In this document: positions 1 to 5,112 of the stretch, piece by piece
How positions within the stretch are numbered: the first letter of the stretch is position 1
Layout of the letters: every line of letters begins with the position of its first letter
NCBI GenBank assembly: GCA_018065225.1
Contig: JAGHTS010000104.1
Span: 1-5,112, forward strand
DNA length: 5,112 bases
Direction: 5' to 3'
Origin: Candidatus Phascolarctobacterium caballi
Lineage (GTDB): Bacteria > Bacillota > Negativicutes > Acidaminococcales > Acidaminococcaceae
Translations under genes and position numbers: made by a program
Notes under the pieces: generated by a model
What the model saw: the letters and a program-made list of their open reading frames with translations, nothing else
The model's database searches: none
Told to the model about the DNA's origin: nothing

Positions 1-312
1 AACCGTTTGGTAGGGATTATCAGCAAGAAAGACATTTTCCGTGCCTTTATAGAAATCATGGCAATGCATAAACCCTGTACCAGATTTACTATTGAAACAC
101 CCGATAAAGTTGGTGTTGTGGCAGAGTTGGCAACCTTATTTAAAGAGGAAAACATCAATATTATGAGTTTGGTGCCGAGAGTTTTGCCTGACGGTACAGC
201 CACCATCAATATCCGTGCGGATTTAGGCAATCAAGGTTTGGGTATTGTCGGTAAAATTACAGAATTGGGATATAAAGTTATTGATGTTGCCAATTATGAA
301 GGCGTGAAATAA
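1..312 (+). CDS. CBS-ACT domain protein (AcuB-like), 3' part only
   Basis: This is the last 103 codons of a gene that begins before the window, and it ends at TAA 310-312. The first residues (RLVGIISKKDIFRAFIEI) are the typical end of a second CBS domain, where a VGIIT/S-x-x-D-I-F motif closes the Bateman module. From about residue 26 an ACT domain follows: FTIETPDKVGVVAELATLF, then EENINIMSLVPR, then a strand ending in KVIDVANYEG. CBS-CBS-ACT is the AcuB architecture. CBS pairs usually bind adenosine nucleotides and ACT domains usually bind amino acids, so the protein is probably a cytosolic small-molecule sensor. Its partner is unknown, and involvement in acetoin metabolism should not be assumed from the AcuB name. 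The gene lies 26 bases upstream of the symporter on the same strand with no visible terminator between them, so the two are probably one operon. The domain calls are confident; the role is inferred. Confidence 0.85.
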   Translation, partial: NRLVGIISKKDIFRAFIEIMAMHKPCTRFTIETPDKVGVVAELATLFKEENINIMSLVPRVLPDGTATINIRADLGNQGLGIVGKITELGYKVIDVANYEGVK

Positions 313-325
313 AAATTCCCGTAGC

Positions 326-331
326 AAGGAG
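326..331 (+). promoter_or_regulatory. Ribosome binding site of the symporter gene
   Basis: AAGGAG lies seven bases before the ATG at 339. It supports that start and falls inside the 26-base gap after the CBS-ACT gene, which has no room for an obvious separate promoter. Confidence 0.85.
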
Positions 332-338
332 TGACAGG

Positions 339-1898
339 ATGCAAAAAGAATATACCCTTACATCTCAAAATGTGGATATCATTTCTGAGGAAATAGGGAA
401 ATTTCTTAAAGAGAAAAAACAGAGCAAAGAAGATATTATTAAGACGCGGCTCAATGTGGAAACAGCATTGCTTTATTGGTTGGAAAATGGTTTGGCAGGC
501 GAAACTTTTACGGTGGAGTATCGTAAGCGTTTTGTCCGTTGTACCATTTCTTTGGTGCTTAAAGGACGTTGTTGTGACCCTTTGCAGAATACAGATGCAG
601 AAATAGCAGGTTATATGTCTGAATTGCAAGGCAATTTGGGACTTGCTACATCTTTTAAATATATTCACGGAAAAAATGTTTATAGTGTGAAATTGCCATT
701 ACAGTCAATGGGGAATATTACCAAAATTGGTGTGGCAATAATTGCTTCTGTAATTACGTGGCAGCTATCCATGTTTTTGCCCAAAGAGATAGTCGCAGCA
801 ATTAATGCCAATGTAATAGACCCTACTTTTGGTATGATTATGGGGTTGGTGAAGGCAGTGGCAACATTTTTGATTTTCTTTAATGTGTGCAGTGCCATTT
901 CCAGTATGGGCGATTTGGCAACTTTGTCAAAATTAGGTAAAGGATTATTTAAAAGGGCGCAAATTTATAATGTTTTTTGGCTGATTATTGGTACATTGAT
1001 AGGGATTTTTGCTTTTGGAACAGTGAATTTTTCCGGCGGTCTAACTTTGGCATTGTTGGGTGACATTTATAAAATGGTTTTGGGGATAGTGCCGCAAGGA
1101 TTACTTGATCCGTTTGTTTCAGGCAATACTTTGCAGGTATTGTTCTTGGCAGTATGTACAGGGATTTTGTTGTTAATGCTTGACCGGGAAAATGGAGATT
1201 TAAGTTGGATATTTAAGCAGTGCAATGCTTTGCTAATGAATGCCATCAGTTATTTTTGTGTGGTTGTGCCGGTTATTATTTATCTCAGTTTAACAGGGAT
1301 ATTGTTAAGTGGTGATTTTTCGGATATTTTAGGATGTTGGAAGATTTTGGCGATTGGTTATGCTGCAGGTATTTTGGTAATTTTTGCTGATACTTTGTGG
1401 AGTGCGTTGGAAAACCATTTTAATATCAAACAACATTTTATGAGGGTTATGCCAGTCACTTTATTGGCATATACAACAGCCAGTACGGCAGCATGTATTC
1501 CTTTGATGACAAAAACTTTGGAAGAAGAAGGGGTGGAAGACGCTTATAAAGATTTTGCCCTGCCTTTTTCACAGACGATTGTTAAAGTGGGGGAGGTTGT
1601 CGGTTTTCCCATTGCCATTTTGGGATTGTTAATGGTTTATAATCAAAATATTTCTGTTTCCAGTTTAATTCTTAATATGTTCAGTTATTTACTTTTGGCA
1701 CAAACTTTGCCACCAGTACCGGGCGGGGGCATATCTGTTATGACTTTGCTGGTTTTGCAGGCGGGGCTGCCCAAGGAGGCAGTTGCCACTTATCTGACTT
1801 TGGATTTGTTTTTTGATATGCTGGAAACGTGTTGTTCTAAAACAGCAATTATGAATAATGTTTTTGCCTGTGCAAAAAAAGAGGGAAAGATGGTGTAG
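339..1898 (+). CDS. Divergent dicarboxylate/amino acid:cation symporter with fused N-terminal GHKL-like domain
   Basis: The protein has 519 residues against roughly 400-440 for a usual DAACS transporter. Residues 1-122 are soluble and charged. Residues 36-51 (TRLNVETALLYWLENG) resemble the N-box helix of GHKL ATPases of the RsbW type, but the usual Asn and a clear glycine-rich ATP lid are missing. Hydrophobic segments follow at about 127-147, 163-185, 210-229, 265-281, 296-323 and 334-353. The family hairpin HP1 is at 376-390 (AYTTASTAACIPLM), TM7 at 405-434, HP2 with PVPGGG at 459-464, and TM8 at about 480-503 (LDLFFDMLETCCSKTAI). Only one membrane segment precedes the part matching TM3, where classical members have two. 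Aligned by eye with GltPh, the TM7 NMDGT motif is replaced by VKVGE, and the substrate Arg of TM8 by Glu496. The family is clear, but the substrate and coupling ion are not. The gene probably shares a transcript with the CBS-ACT gene and ends at a hairpin terminator. Confidence 0.85.
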   Translation: MQKEYTLTSQNVDIISEEIGKFLKEKKQSKEDIIKTRLNVETALLYWLENGLAGETFTVEYRKRFVRCTISLVLKGRCCDPLQNTDAEIAGYMSELQGNLGLATSFKYIHGKNVYSVKLPLQSMGNITKIGVAIIASVITWQLSMFLPKEIVAAINANVIDPTFGMIMGLVKAVATFLIFFNVCSAISSMGDLATLSKLGKGLFKRAQIYNVFWLIIGTLIGIFAFGTVNFSGGLTLALLGDIYKMVLGIVPQGLLDPFVSGNTLQVLFLAVCTGILLLMLDRENGDLSWIFKQCNALLMNAISYFCVVVPVIIYLSLTGILLSGDFSDILGCWKILAIGYAAGILVIFADTLWSALENHFNIKQHFMRVMPVTLLAYTTASTAACIPLMTKTLEEEGVEDAYKDFALPFSQTIVKVGEVVGFPIAILGLLMVYNQNISVSSLILNMFSYLLLAQTLPPVPGGGISVMTLLVLQAGLPKEAVATYLTLDLFFDMLETCCSKTAIMNNVFACAKKEGKMV

Positions 1899-1928
1899 TT
1901 GGATTTAGATGATACGGTACTAAATTAA
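1890..1928 (+). pseudogene. Possible remnant of a HAD-hydrolase 5' end
   Basis: Reading from the ATG at 1890, which is also the symporter's penultimate sense codon, gives M-V-stop, then LDLDDTVLN, then TAA at 1926-1928. LDLDDTV fits HAD motif I (hydrophobic-D-x-D-x-T-L/V), which normally lies within the first 15 residues of these phosphatases. A GAGGG stretch lies at 1881-1885, just before the ATG. The simplest reading is that a HAD gene once overlapped the symporter's end and was deleted after its first dozen codons. The remnant is very short, so chance is possible. It is not expected to make a product. Confidence 0.3.
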
Positions 1929-1939
1929 AATACATAATC

Positions 1940-1969
1940 AAAAAGGCACTGCAATGCAGTGCCTTTTTT
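1940..1969. terminator. Bidirectional rho-independent terminator
   Basis: GGCACTGC (1945-1952) pairs perfectly with GCAGTGCC (1956-1963) around a three-base loop. A run of five A precedes the stem and a run of six T follows it, so either strand yields a GC-rich hairpin followed by a U-tract. It lies between the converging symporter gene (+) and PH-domain gene (-) and can serve both. Confidence 0.9.
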
Positions 1970-1990
1970 GTGAACCTGTTTATTTAAAGA

Positions 1991-2368
1991 TTACAATATA
2001 CATTCGCCAACGCTTTTGCAGATGCTGATAATATCAACTTTGCCGCCAAATTCAAATTGCACAAGGATGCCGTTGGCAAAACCTAAAATCAGTTCTCCGT
2101 CTGACAGCAATTCCATAAATCCGGGAGTTTGTACGGTAAAATGTTGGACTTTGGAATAGGGCAGGGAAGAAAACTCTTTTTTCTTGCCCACGATACCTTT
2201 TACATCAACAGCGAGGACACGTTTTGTGGTAAAAATCACTTGGTCACGTCCTGATTCAAAAGCGGAAAGGATGGTTTCATTGTTGATTAACATATTTTTT
2301 ACATCAGGAACCATATCACTTTCGCTGATTGGTTTTAATTTGAATACACTATTTTTAAATTCTAACAT
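1991..2368 (-). CDS. Small bacterial PH-domain (bPH) protein
   Basis: This 125-residue protein has no signal peptide or membrane segment. The core at residues 41-83 (RDQVIFTTKRVLAVDVKG, then KKKEFSSLPYSKVQHFTV) matches the pattern of bacterial PH-domain proteins of the PF08000 type: a D-x-x-x-F-T-x-K-R strand, a V-D-x-x-G-x-x-G-K-K turn, and a P-Y-x-x-x-x-x-F strand. Residues 91-106 give two more strands, and residues 110-124 form the closing amphipathic helix. The length is normal for a single-domain member. These proteins are common in Firmicutes and usually have no assigned function; the bPH fold forms oligomeric rings in solved structures. The ATG has AGGAGG seven bases upstream and a strong promoter close by. 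The gene is monocistronic, faces the symporter gene tail to tail, and shares its terminator. The family is fairly sure; the role is unknown. Confidence 0.8.
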   Translation of the reverse strand: MLEFKNSVFKLKPISESDMVPDVKNMLINNETILSAFESGRDQVIFTTKRVLAVDVKGIVGKKKEFSSLPYSKVQHFTVQTPGFMELLSDGELILGFANGILVQFEFGGKVDIISICKSVGECIL

Positions 2369-2375
2369 AATTTAA

Positions 2376-2381
2376 CCTCCT
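2376..2381 (-). promoter_or_regulatory. Ribosome binding site of the PH-domain gene
   Basis: A perfect AGGAGG on the minus strand, seven bases before the ATG at 2366-2368. It fixes the start codon. Confidence 0.9.
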
Positions 2382-2389
2382 ATTTTTTT

Positions 2390-2418
2390 ATTATATCATA
2401 GTTTTTGTTTGCGGTAAA
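2390..2418 (-). promoter_or_regulatory. Sigma-A-type promoter for the PH-domain gene
   Basis: On the minus strand TTTACC (2413-2418) and TATAAT (2390-2395) are separated by 17 bases. The -10 box is extended by an upstream TGA (2396-2398). A start site near 2383 would leave a leader of only about 15 bases, so control by a leader structure is unlikely. Confidence 0.75.
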
Positions 2419-2544
2419 AAATGAATTTGGCAGTAATAGTTTTGCTGTTGCTGTCAAGGACAAAAATATTTCTATATAAAAACATTTTTCATTTTGTATT
2501 AAACTTTACAACATTATGAATTAAGAGTAGATTTACTACAAATC

Positions 2545-2554
2545 GTGTATACAC
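2545..2554. repeat. Short perfect palindrome GTGTATACAC
   Basis: A 10-bp perfect palindrome lies 16 bases upstream of the main operator palindrome. A GTATAC core is seen in some GntR-family operators, but a 10-bp palindrome can arise by chance. Its position in the divergent regulatory region makes it a weak second operator candidate. Confidence 0.3.
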
Positions 2555-2564
2555 ACCTGCTTTT

Positions 2565-2595
2565 TGTGGCATAATACCACAATATGTGGTATTAT
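2565..2595. promoter_or_regulatory. Operator cluster: 25-bp perfect palindrome and three TGTGGYATWAT half-sites
   Basis: ATAATACCACA (2571-2581) and TGTGGTATTAT (2585-2595) form perfect 11-bp arms around a three-base centre. A third, similar half-site, TGTGGCATAAT (2565-2575), lies exactly 20 bases upstream of the right arm in the same orientation. The middle half-site can therefore pair with either neighbour. Two extended -10-like elements, TGG-CATAAT (2567-2575) and TGG-TATTAT (2587-2595), lie inside the half-sites, so bound protein would block promoter access. No T-run follows, which argues against a terminator. It is most likely the operator of the PRTase-codB operon; the regulator is not in the window. 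Confidence 0.65.
2587..2595 (+). promoter_or_regulatory. Candidate extended -10 for the PRTase-codB operon
   Basis: TGG-TATTAT forms an extended -10 within the right arm of the palindrome. A start site near 2602 would give a leader of about 23 bases containing the ribosome binding site. No good -35 is visible at 17 bases; TTGTGG at 2564-2569 is the nearest but is 20 bases away. The upstream TGG-CATAAT (2567-2575) is an alternative. Confidence 0.4.
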
Positions 2596-2610
2596 ATTGC
2601 GAGTGTATAA

Positions 2611-2616
2611 AAGGAG
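2611..2616 (+). promoter_or_regulatory. Ribosome binding site deciding the PRTase-like gene start
   Basis: AAGGAG lies eight bases before the ATG at 2625. The reading frame is open back to a GTG at 2586, but that codon has no ribosome binding site and lies inside the operator palindrome, so 2625 is the start. Confidence 0.85.
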
Positions 2617-2624
2617 CAGTTGTT

Positions 2625-3749
2625 ATGTTCAAGAAACTTCAGGGTGTGGAATTGGTGCCGGAGTACAAGCATAAAAAAGCCAATTTGTACCGTTTGGACG
2701 CCAAACATTTCATCAACAAATATTATGTGGTGAGCAGTCCATTTACTTGCAAATTGCTTAATTCGCCGGAGATAATCGGTTTTGAATGTTACGATTCAAT
2801 GTGTAATCCTACCAAGATAACTTTGGATTATTTTAACAAAAAGGGTTATATTCATGGTGCCGCCAGTATTTTGACGATTTTGCGTGGCGGATTGAATTAT
2901 CCTTTGGAGGAATGTTGTTACCGCAGTGGCATTAGGGTTAACGATGTGAATTTTCTTTCTTGCGAACGGGTTTTTGAAGACAAGGTTATTGTTGGATTGG
3001 ATATCAAATATAAGAAACTTCACATTATTGATAAAGGCACTTTGATTATCGGTGATATTGTCGCCACTGGCGACACTTTGGTGAAGTGTCTGAAATTTGT
3101 GGTCAAAGAATACCGTAAAGTTGGAGCAAGTTTGCGGAACATTGTTTTTTTCACTATCGGCGGCAATATGGGTATCACCATTATGGAAAACTTAACAGAG
3201 GAATTGCAGATGTACTGGCCCGATTTTGAGGGCTTTTATTGTGTTTATCATGAGGGTATTTTCAGCAATTATGTTGATAAAGGTGTTTTGGGATTTCAAG
3301 TCCCTTATGTAGATTTCTATTGGAAGGATGCTATTTTGGCGCCGGAGTATCGTGAGCAGACGCTGAATGACGATGATGCCCTGTTTGAAAAATGTACTAT
3401 TTATGATGGCGGGGCAAGGCGTTATGAAATTCCTGACCATTACAAAGAGGTTACTGAGTATTGGGAAGATGTGATTAAGGTTGCGGACACGATTAATTTT
3501 AAGAATTTTACGGATGAAAAAATCGGGTATAAAACTCCTGTGGGTTATGGCGAATGGCTGGAACTAAACCATTACAATGCGTTGGACAGCGAACTTACGC
3601 ATCGCTTGTATGAGCAGGAACAAACTTATTTGGAAAAGAACAGTCACCGTTCTTTAAAAGAGATTGCCGAAAGACGGTTAAGGGAATTTAAAGCGGCGGT
3701 GGAAAAATATGTTCCAAAAAATACAGATGAAACGGATGGAGGTTTATGA
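2625..3749 (+). CDS. Type I phosphoribosyltransferase-like protein with long C-terminal extension
   Basis: The protein has 374 residues and is predicted cytosolic. Residues 80-92 (ASILTILRGGLNY) resemble the loop of base phosphoribosyltransferases. Residues 140-152 (LIIGDIVATGDTL) are the PRPP-binding motif of the type I PRTase fold, except that the usual first acidic residue is Gly143, leaving only Asp144. The PRTase region covers about 45-215. The remaining roughly 160 residues, absent from ordinary uracil, adenine or hypoxanthine enzymes of 170-220 residues, are rich in charged and aromatic residues and end in a helical stretch (about 327-362). The family known chemistry is base plus PRPP giving nucleotide plus pyrophosphate, but the substrate here cannot be read from the sequence. 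The stop codon overlaps the codB start, so the two are translationally coupled, which suggests a pyrimidine base or related compound as substrate. A regulatory role like PyrR is also possible. The fold is fairly certain; the function is not. Confidence 0.75.
   Translation: MFKKLQGVELVPEYKHKKANLYRLDAKHFINKYYVVSSPFTCKLLNSPEIIGFECYDSMCNPTKITLDYFNKKGYIHGAASILTILRGGLNYPLEECCYRSGIRVNDVNFLSCERVFEDKVIVGLDIKYKKLHIIDKGTLIIGDIVATGDTLVKCLKFVVKEYRKVGASLRNIVFFTIGGNMGITIMENLTEELQMYWPDFEGFYCVYHEGIFSNYVDKGVLGFQVPYVDFYWKDAILAPEYREQTLNDDDALFEKCTIYDGGARRYEIPDHYKEVTEYWEDVIKVADTINFKNFTDEKIGYKTPVGYGEWLELNHYNALDSELTHRLYEQEQTYLEKNSHRSLKEIAERRLREFKAAVEKYVPKNTDETDGGL
3738..3742 (+). promoter_or_regulatory. Ribosome binding site of codB inside the PRTase-like gene
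   Basis: GGAGG lies within the last codons of the upstream gene. It is three bases from the ATG at 3746 and six from the ATG at 3749. The second spacing is more usual, so 3749 is preferred. Confidence 0.75.
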
Positions 3750-4987
3750 TGGCACAACAGGACAAAGATTATCAAAACAGTGCGGTGCCGCAATCAGAGC
3801 GGCGTGGTTACCTGACTATGTTTATGATTATGCTGGGCTTTACTTTTTTCAGCGCCAGTATGTGGACAGGTCAGGTGTTAAGTAACGGTTTGGATTTTGG
3901 CGGATTTATCGGGGCTTTATTGTTGGGTGGTTTGATTTTGGGTTGTTACACGGGTGTGTTGGGTTATATTGGTGCGGAAAGCGGTTTGAGTTTAGATTTG
4001 CTTGCCCGCCGTTCCTTTGGTGAAAAGGGTTCATATTTGCCCAGTGCGTTGATTGCCTTTACCCAATGCGGTTGGTTTGGTGTTGGCTTGGCAATGTTTG
4101 CCATTCCGGTTGCCAAAGCGTGGTTTGGTGATGACCAAATGGTTATGTATGGTTTGGTATTTTTGGCAGGTATTTGTATGACTGCATCAGCATATTATGG
4201 TATCAAATCTTTGACGATTATTTCTTATGTGGCAGTTCCCTGTGTGGCAATTCTGGGTACAGCGGCTATGATTATGGCGGCACAACAGGGCAATGGCACT
4301 TTTATTGAAAACTTTGCCCGTCAGTCAGGTGCTATGAGTATTATTGGCGGGGCAGGACTGGTTATCGGCTCCTTTGTAAGCGGCGGTACTGCTACCCCTA
4401 ACTTTACCCGTTATGCCAAAGGCAAATGGGTTGGTTTTTGGACAACTGTTGTGGCGTTCTTTATCGGCAATTCATTGATGTTCTTCTTTGGTGCGGTTGC
4501 CAATATTTATGTAGGCGGCAATGATATTTTTGATGTAATGAAAAACTTGGGAATGTTTTGGACGGCGATTCTTGTTTTGGGGTTGAATATTTGGACGACC
4601 AATGATAATGCCATTTATACTACTGGTCTTGGCTTGGCGAATATTACAGGTTTCAGCAAACGCAGTATGGTGTTGTTCAGCGGTATTTTGGGTACGGTTA
4701 CCGCAGTATGGCTGTATTGGAATTTCTGCGGTTATTTAAGTACTTTGAACGCAACTTTGCCGCCGATTGGCATTATTCTTGCGTTGGGGTATTTTACCAA
4801 TAGGGAAGCATATAAGGATGAAAGTTATAAGCCGGTATTTATTAACTATGGTGCTGTGTTGGGTGTAATTATTGGTGCGGTTGTAGGTAACCTGACTTCC
4901 AATGACGTTTTGTCCGGTATTCCTTCAATTAATGCGATGGTAACAGCGGCAGTGGTTTATCTTATCGGTTCAAAATTTCAAAAATAA
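3749..4987 (+). CDS. codB: Cytosine permease CodB (NCS1 family)
   Basis: This 412-residue inner-membrane transporter imports cytosine, with sodium or proton coupling in the NCS1 family. It matches E. coli CodB, as I recall that protein, along its full length. Near-identical stretches include VPQSERRG near residue 13, GFTFFSASMWTG (30-41), TQCGWFGVGLAMFAIPV (105-121), GNSLMFFFGA (240-249), VLGLNIWTTNDNAIY (276-290) and GLGLANITG (293-301). About twelve hydrophobic segments are present, as expected. The loop SFVSGGTATPNFTRY (208-222) corresponds to SFISAGTLTADFVRF in E. coli. The PRTase stop and this ATG overlap as TGATG, so translation is coupled. An ATG at 3746 would add one Met. There is no codA (cytosine deaminase) next to it, unlike in E. 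coli. Expression probably depends on the operator at 2565-2595, and transcription ends at the hairpin just downstream. A related base as substrate cannot be excluded. Confidence 0.93.
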   Translation: MAQQDKDYQNSAVPQSERRGYLTMFMIMLGFTFFSASMWTGQVLSNGLDFGGFIGALLLGGLILGCYTGVLGYIGAESGLSLDLLARRSFGEKGSYLPSALIAFTQCGWFGVGLAMFAIPVAKAWFGDDQMVMYGLVFLAGICMTASAYYGIKSLTIISYVAVPCVAILGTAAMIMAAQQGNGTFIENFARQSGAMSIIGGAGLVIGSFVSGGTATPNFTRYAKGKWVGFWTTVVAFFIGNSLMFFFGAVANIYVGGNDIFDVMKNLGMFWTAILVLGLNIWTTNDNAIYTTGLGLANITGFSKRSMVLFSGILGTVTAVWLYWNFCGYLSTLNATLPPIGIILALGYFTNREAYKDESYKPVFINYGAVLGVIIGAVVGNLTSNDVLSGIPSINAMVTAAVVYLIGSKFQK

Positions 4988-4995
4988 AATATAGT

Positions 4996-5027
4996 AAAAA
5001 AAGCACGGCTTATGCCGTGCTTTTTTT
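4996..5027. terminator. Bidirectional rho-independent terminator
   Basis: GCACGGC (5003-5009) pairs with GCCGTGC (5014-5020) around a TTAT loop. Seven A before and seven T after extend the stem and give a U-tract on both strands. It lies nine bases after the codB stop and ten bases from the converging ribH stop, and can end both transcripts. Confidence 0.92.
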
Positions 5028-5037
5028 GTGCAATAAA

Positions 5038-5112
5038 TCACAATTGTTTGAACAGTTGTGCCATTTCCATAGCGGTCATAGCGGCATCCACACCCTTGTT
5101 GCCTGACTTGCT
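5038..5112 (-). CDS. ribH: 6,7-dimethyl-8-ribityllumazine synthase, C-terminal fragment
   Basis: Only the last 24 codons and the TGA stop (5038-5040) are in the window; the gene continues past its right edge. The encoded tail, SKSGNKGVDAAMTAMEMAQL followed by FKQL, matches the conserved lumazine synthase C-terminus, where an AGNKG-x-E-A-A motif is followed by a helix with the pattern A-x-E-M-A-x-L. The enzyme condenses 5-amino-6-ribitylamino-uracil with 3,4-dihydroxy-2-butanone 4-phosphate, the penultimate step of riboflavin synthesis, and forms icosahedral or pentameric particles. No frame disruption is visible. Other rib genes are probably upstream of it, outside the window. It converges on codB and shares its terminator. 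Confidence 0.85.
   Translation of the reverse strand, partial: SKSGNKGVDAAMTAMEMAQLFKQL

Noticed and set aside
294..668. Antisense reading frame of 124 codons opposite the symporter's N-terminal domain
   Set aside because: Its product resembles no family, it has no good ribosome binding site, and it lies opposite a well-supported gene.
1896..1928. TAG readthrough (for example pyrrolysine) extending the symporter
   Set aside because: It would add only about ten residues before TAA, and there is no recoding element. A gene remnant explains the HAD-like codons better.
1899..1990. Riboswitch or small RNA between the converging genes
   Set aside because: Apart from the terminator hairpin and the HAD-like codons there is no structure, and the region lies at two 3' ends.
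2184..2375. Plus-strand reading frame of 63 codons opposite the PH-domain gene
   Set aside because: It mirrors a gene with clear family features, promoter and ribosome binding site on the minus strand.
2471..2533. Additional plus-strand promoters (TATATA at 2473-2478; TTTACA at 2505-2510 with TAGATT at 2528-2533)
   Set aside because: Boxes are partial matches in AT-rich DNA. They would give long leaders, and nothing distinguishes them from chance.
2571..2595. Palindrome read as a rho-independent terminator or attenuator
   Set aside because: The stem is AT-rich, has only a three-base centre and no following T-run, and contains extended -10 elements. An operator fits better.
2586..2624. GTG start at 2586 extending the PRTase-like protein by 13 residues
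   Set aside because: It has no ribosome binding site and lies inside the operator palindrome, whereas the ATG at 2625 has AAGGAG at good spacing.

Overview
The window looks like chromosomal DNA from a low-to-moderate GC bacterium, most likely an anaerobic member of the Bacillota (Clostridia or Negativicutes). This rests on AGGAGG-type ribosome binding sites, hairpin-plus-U-tract terminators, heavy TTG use for leucine, and gene types common in gut Firmicutes. The species cannot be named from the sequence. There are no RNA genes, insertion sequences, phage genes or CRISPR repeats. Genes are tightly packed and the longest stretch without a gene is about 256 bases.

Layout. (1) 1-312 (+) is the 3' end of a CBS-ACT (AcuB-like) regulatory protein. 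(2) 339-1898 (+), only 26 bases downstream and probably co-transcribed, is a two-part protein: a soluble N-terminal domain resembling a degenerate GHKL ATPase, joined to a divergent dicarboxylate/amino acid:cation symporter core. A short HAD-like coding remnant follows its stop codon. (3) A hairpin with flanking A and T runs (1940-1969) can terminate transcription from both sides. (4) 1991-2368 (-) is a small bacterial PH-domain protein with a near-consensus promoter. (5) 2369-2624 is a divergent regulatory region. It holds a perfect 25-bp palindrome that belongs to a cluster of three TGTGGYATWAT half-sites. (6) 2625-3749 (+) encodes a type I phosphoribosyltransferase-like protein with a long C-terminal extension, translationally coupled to (7) 3749-4987 (+), a clear cytosine permease (CodB). 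(8) A second two-way hairpin terminator (4996-5027) separates codB from (9) the 3' end of ribH (lumazine synthase, minus strand, running off the window).

How they may work together. The PRTase-codB pair looks like a pyrimidine-base uptake and salvage operon controlled by the upstream operator cluster. It has no cytosine deaminase beside it, so the PRTase's real substrate is open. The CBS-ACT/symporter pair suggests ligand-sensing control of an unusual transporter. By-eye alignment indicates that this transporter has lost most of the sodium- and acidic-substrate-binding residues known from GltPh. The most noteworthy items are the altered symporter with its fused domain, the operator cluster, and the PRTase-codB pairing.
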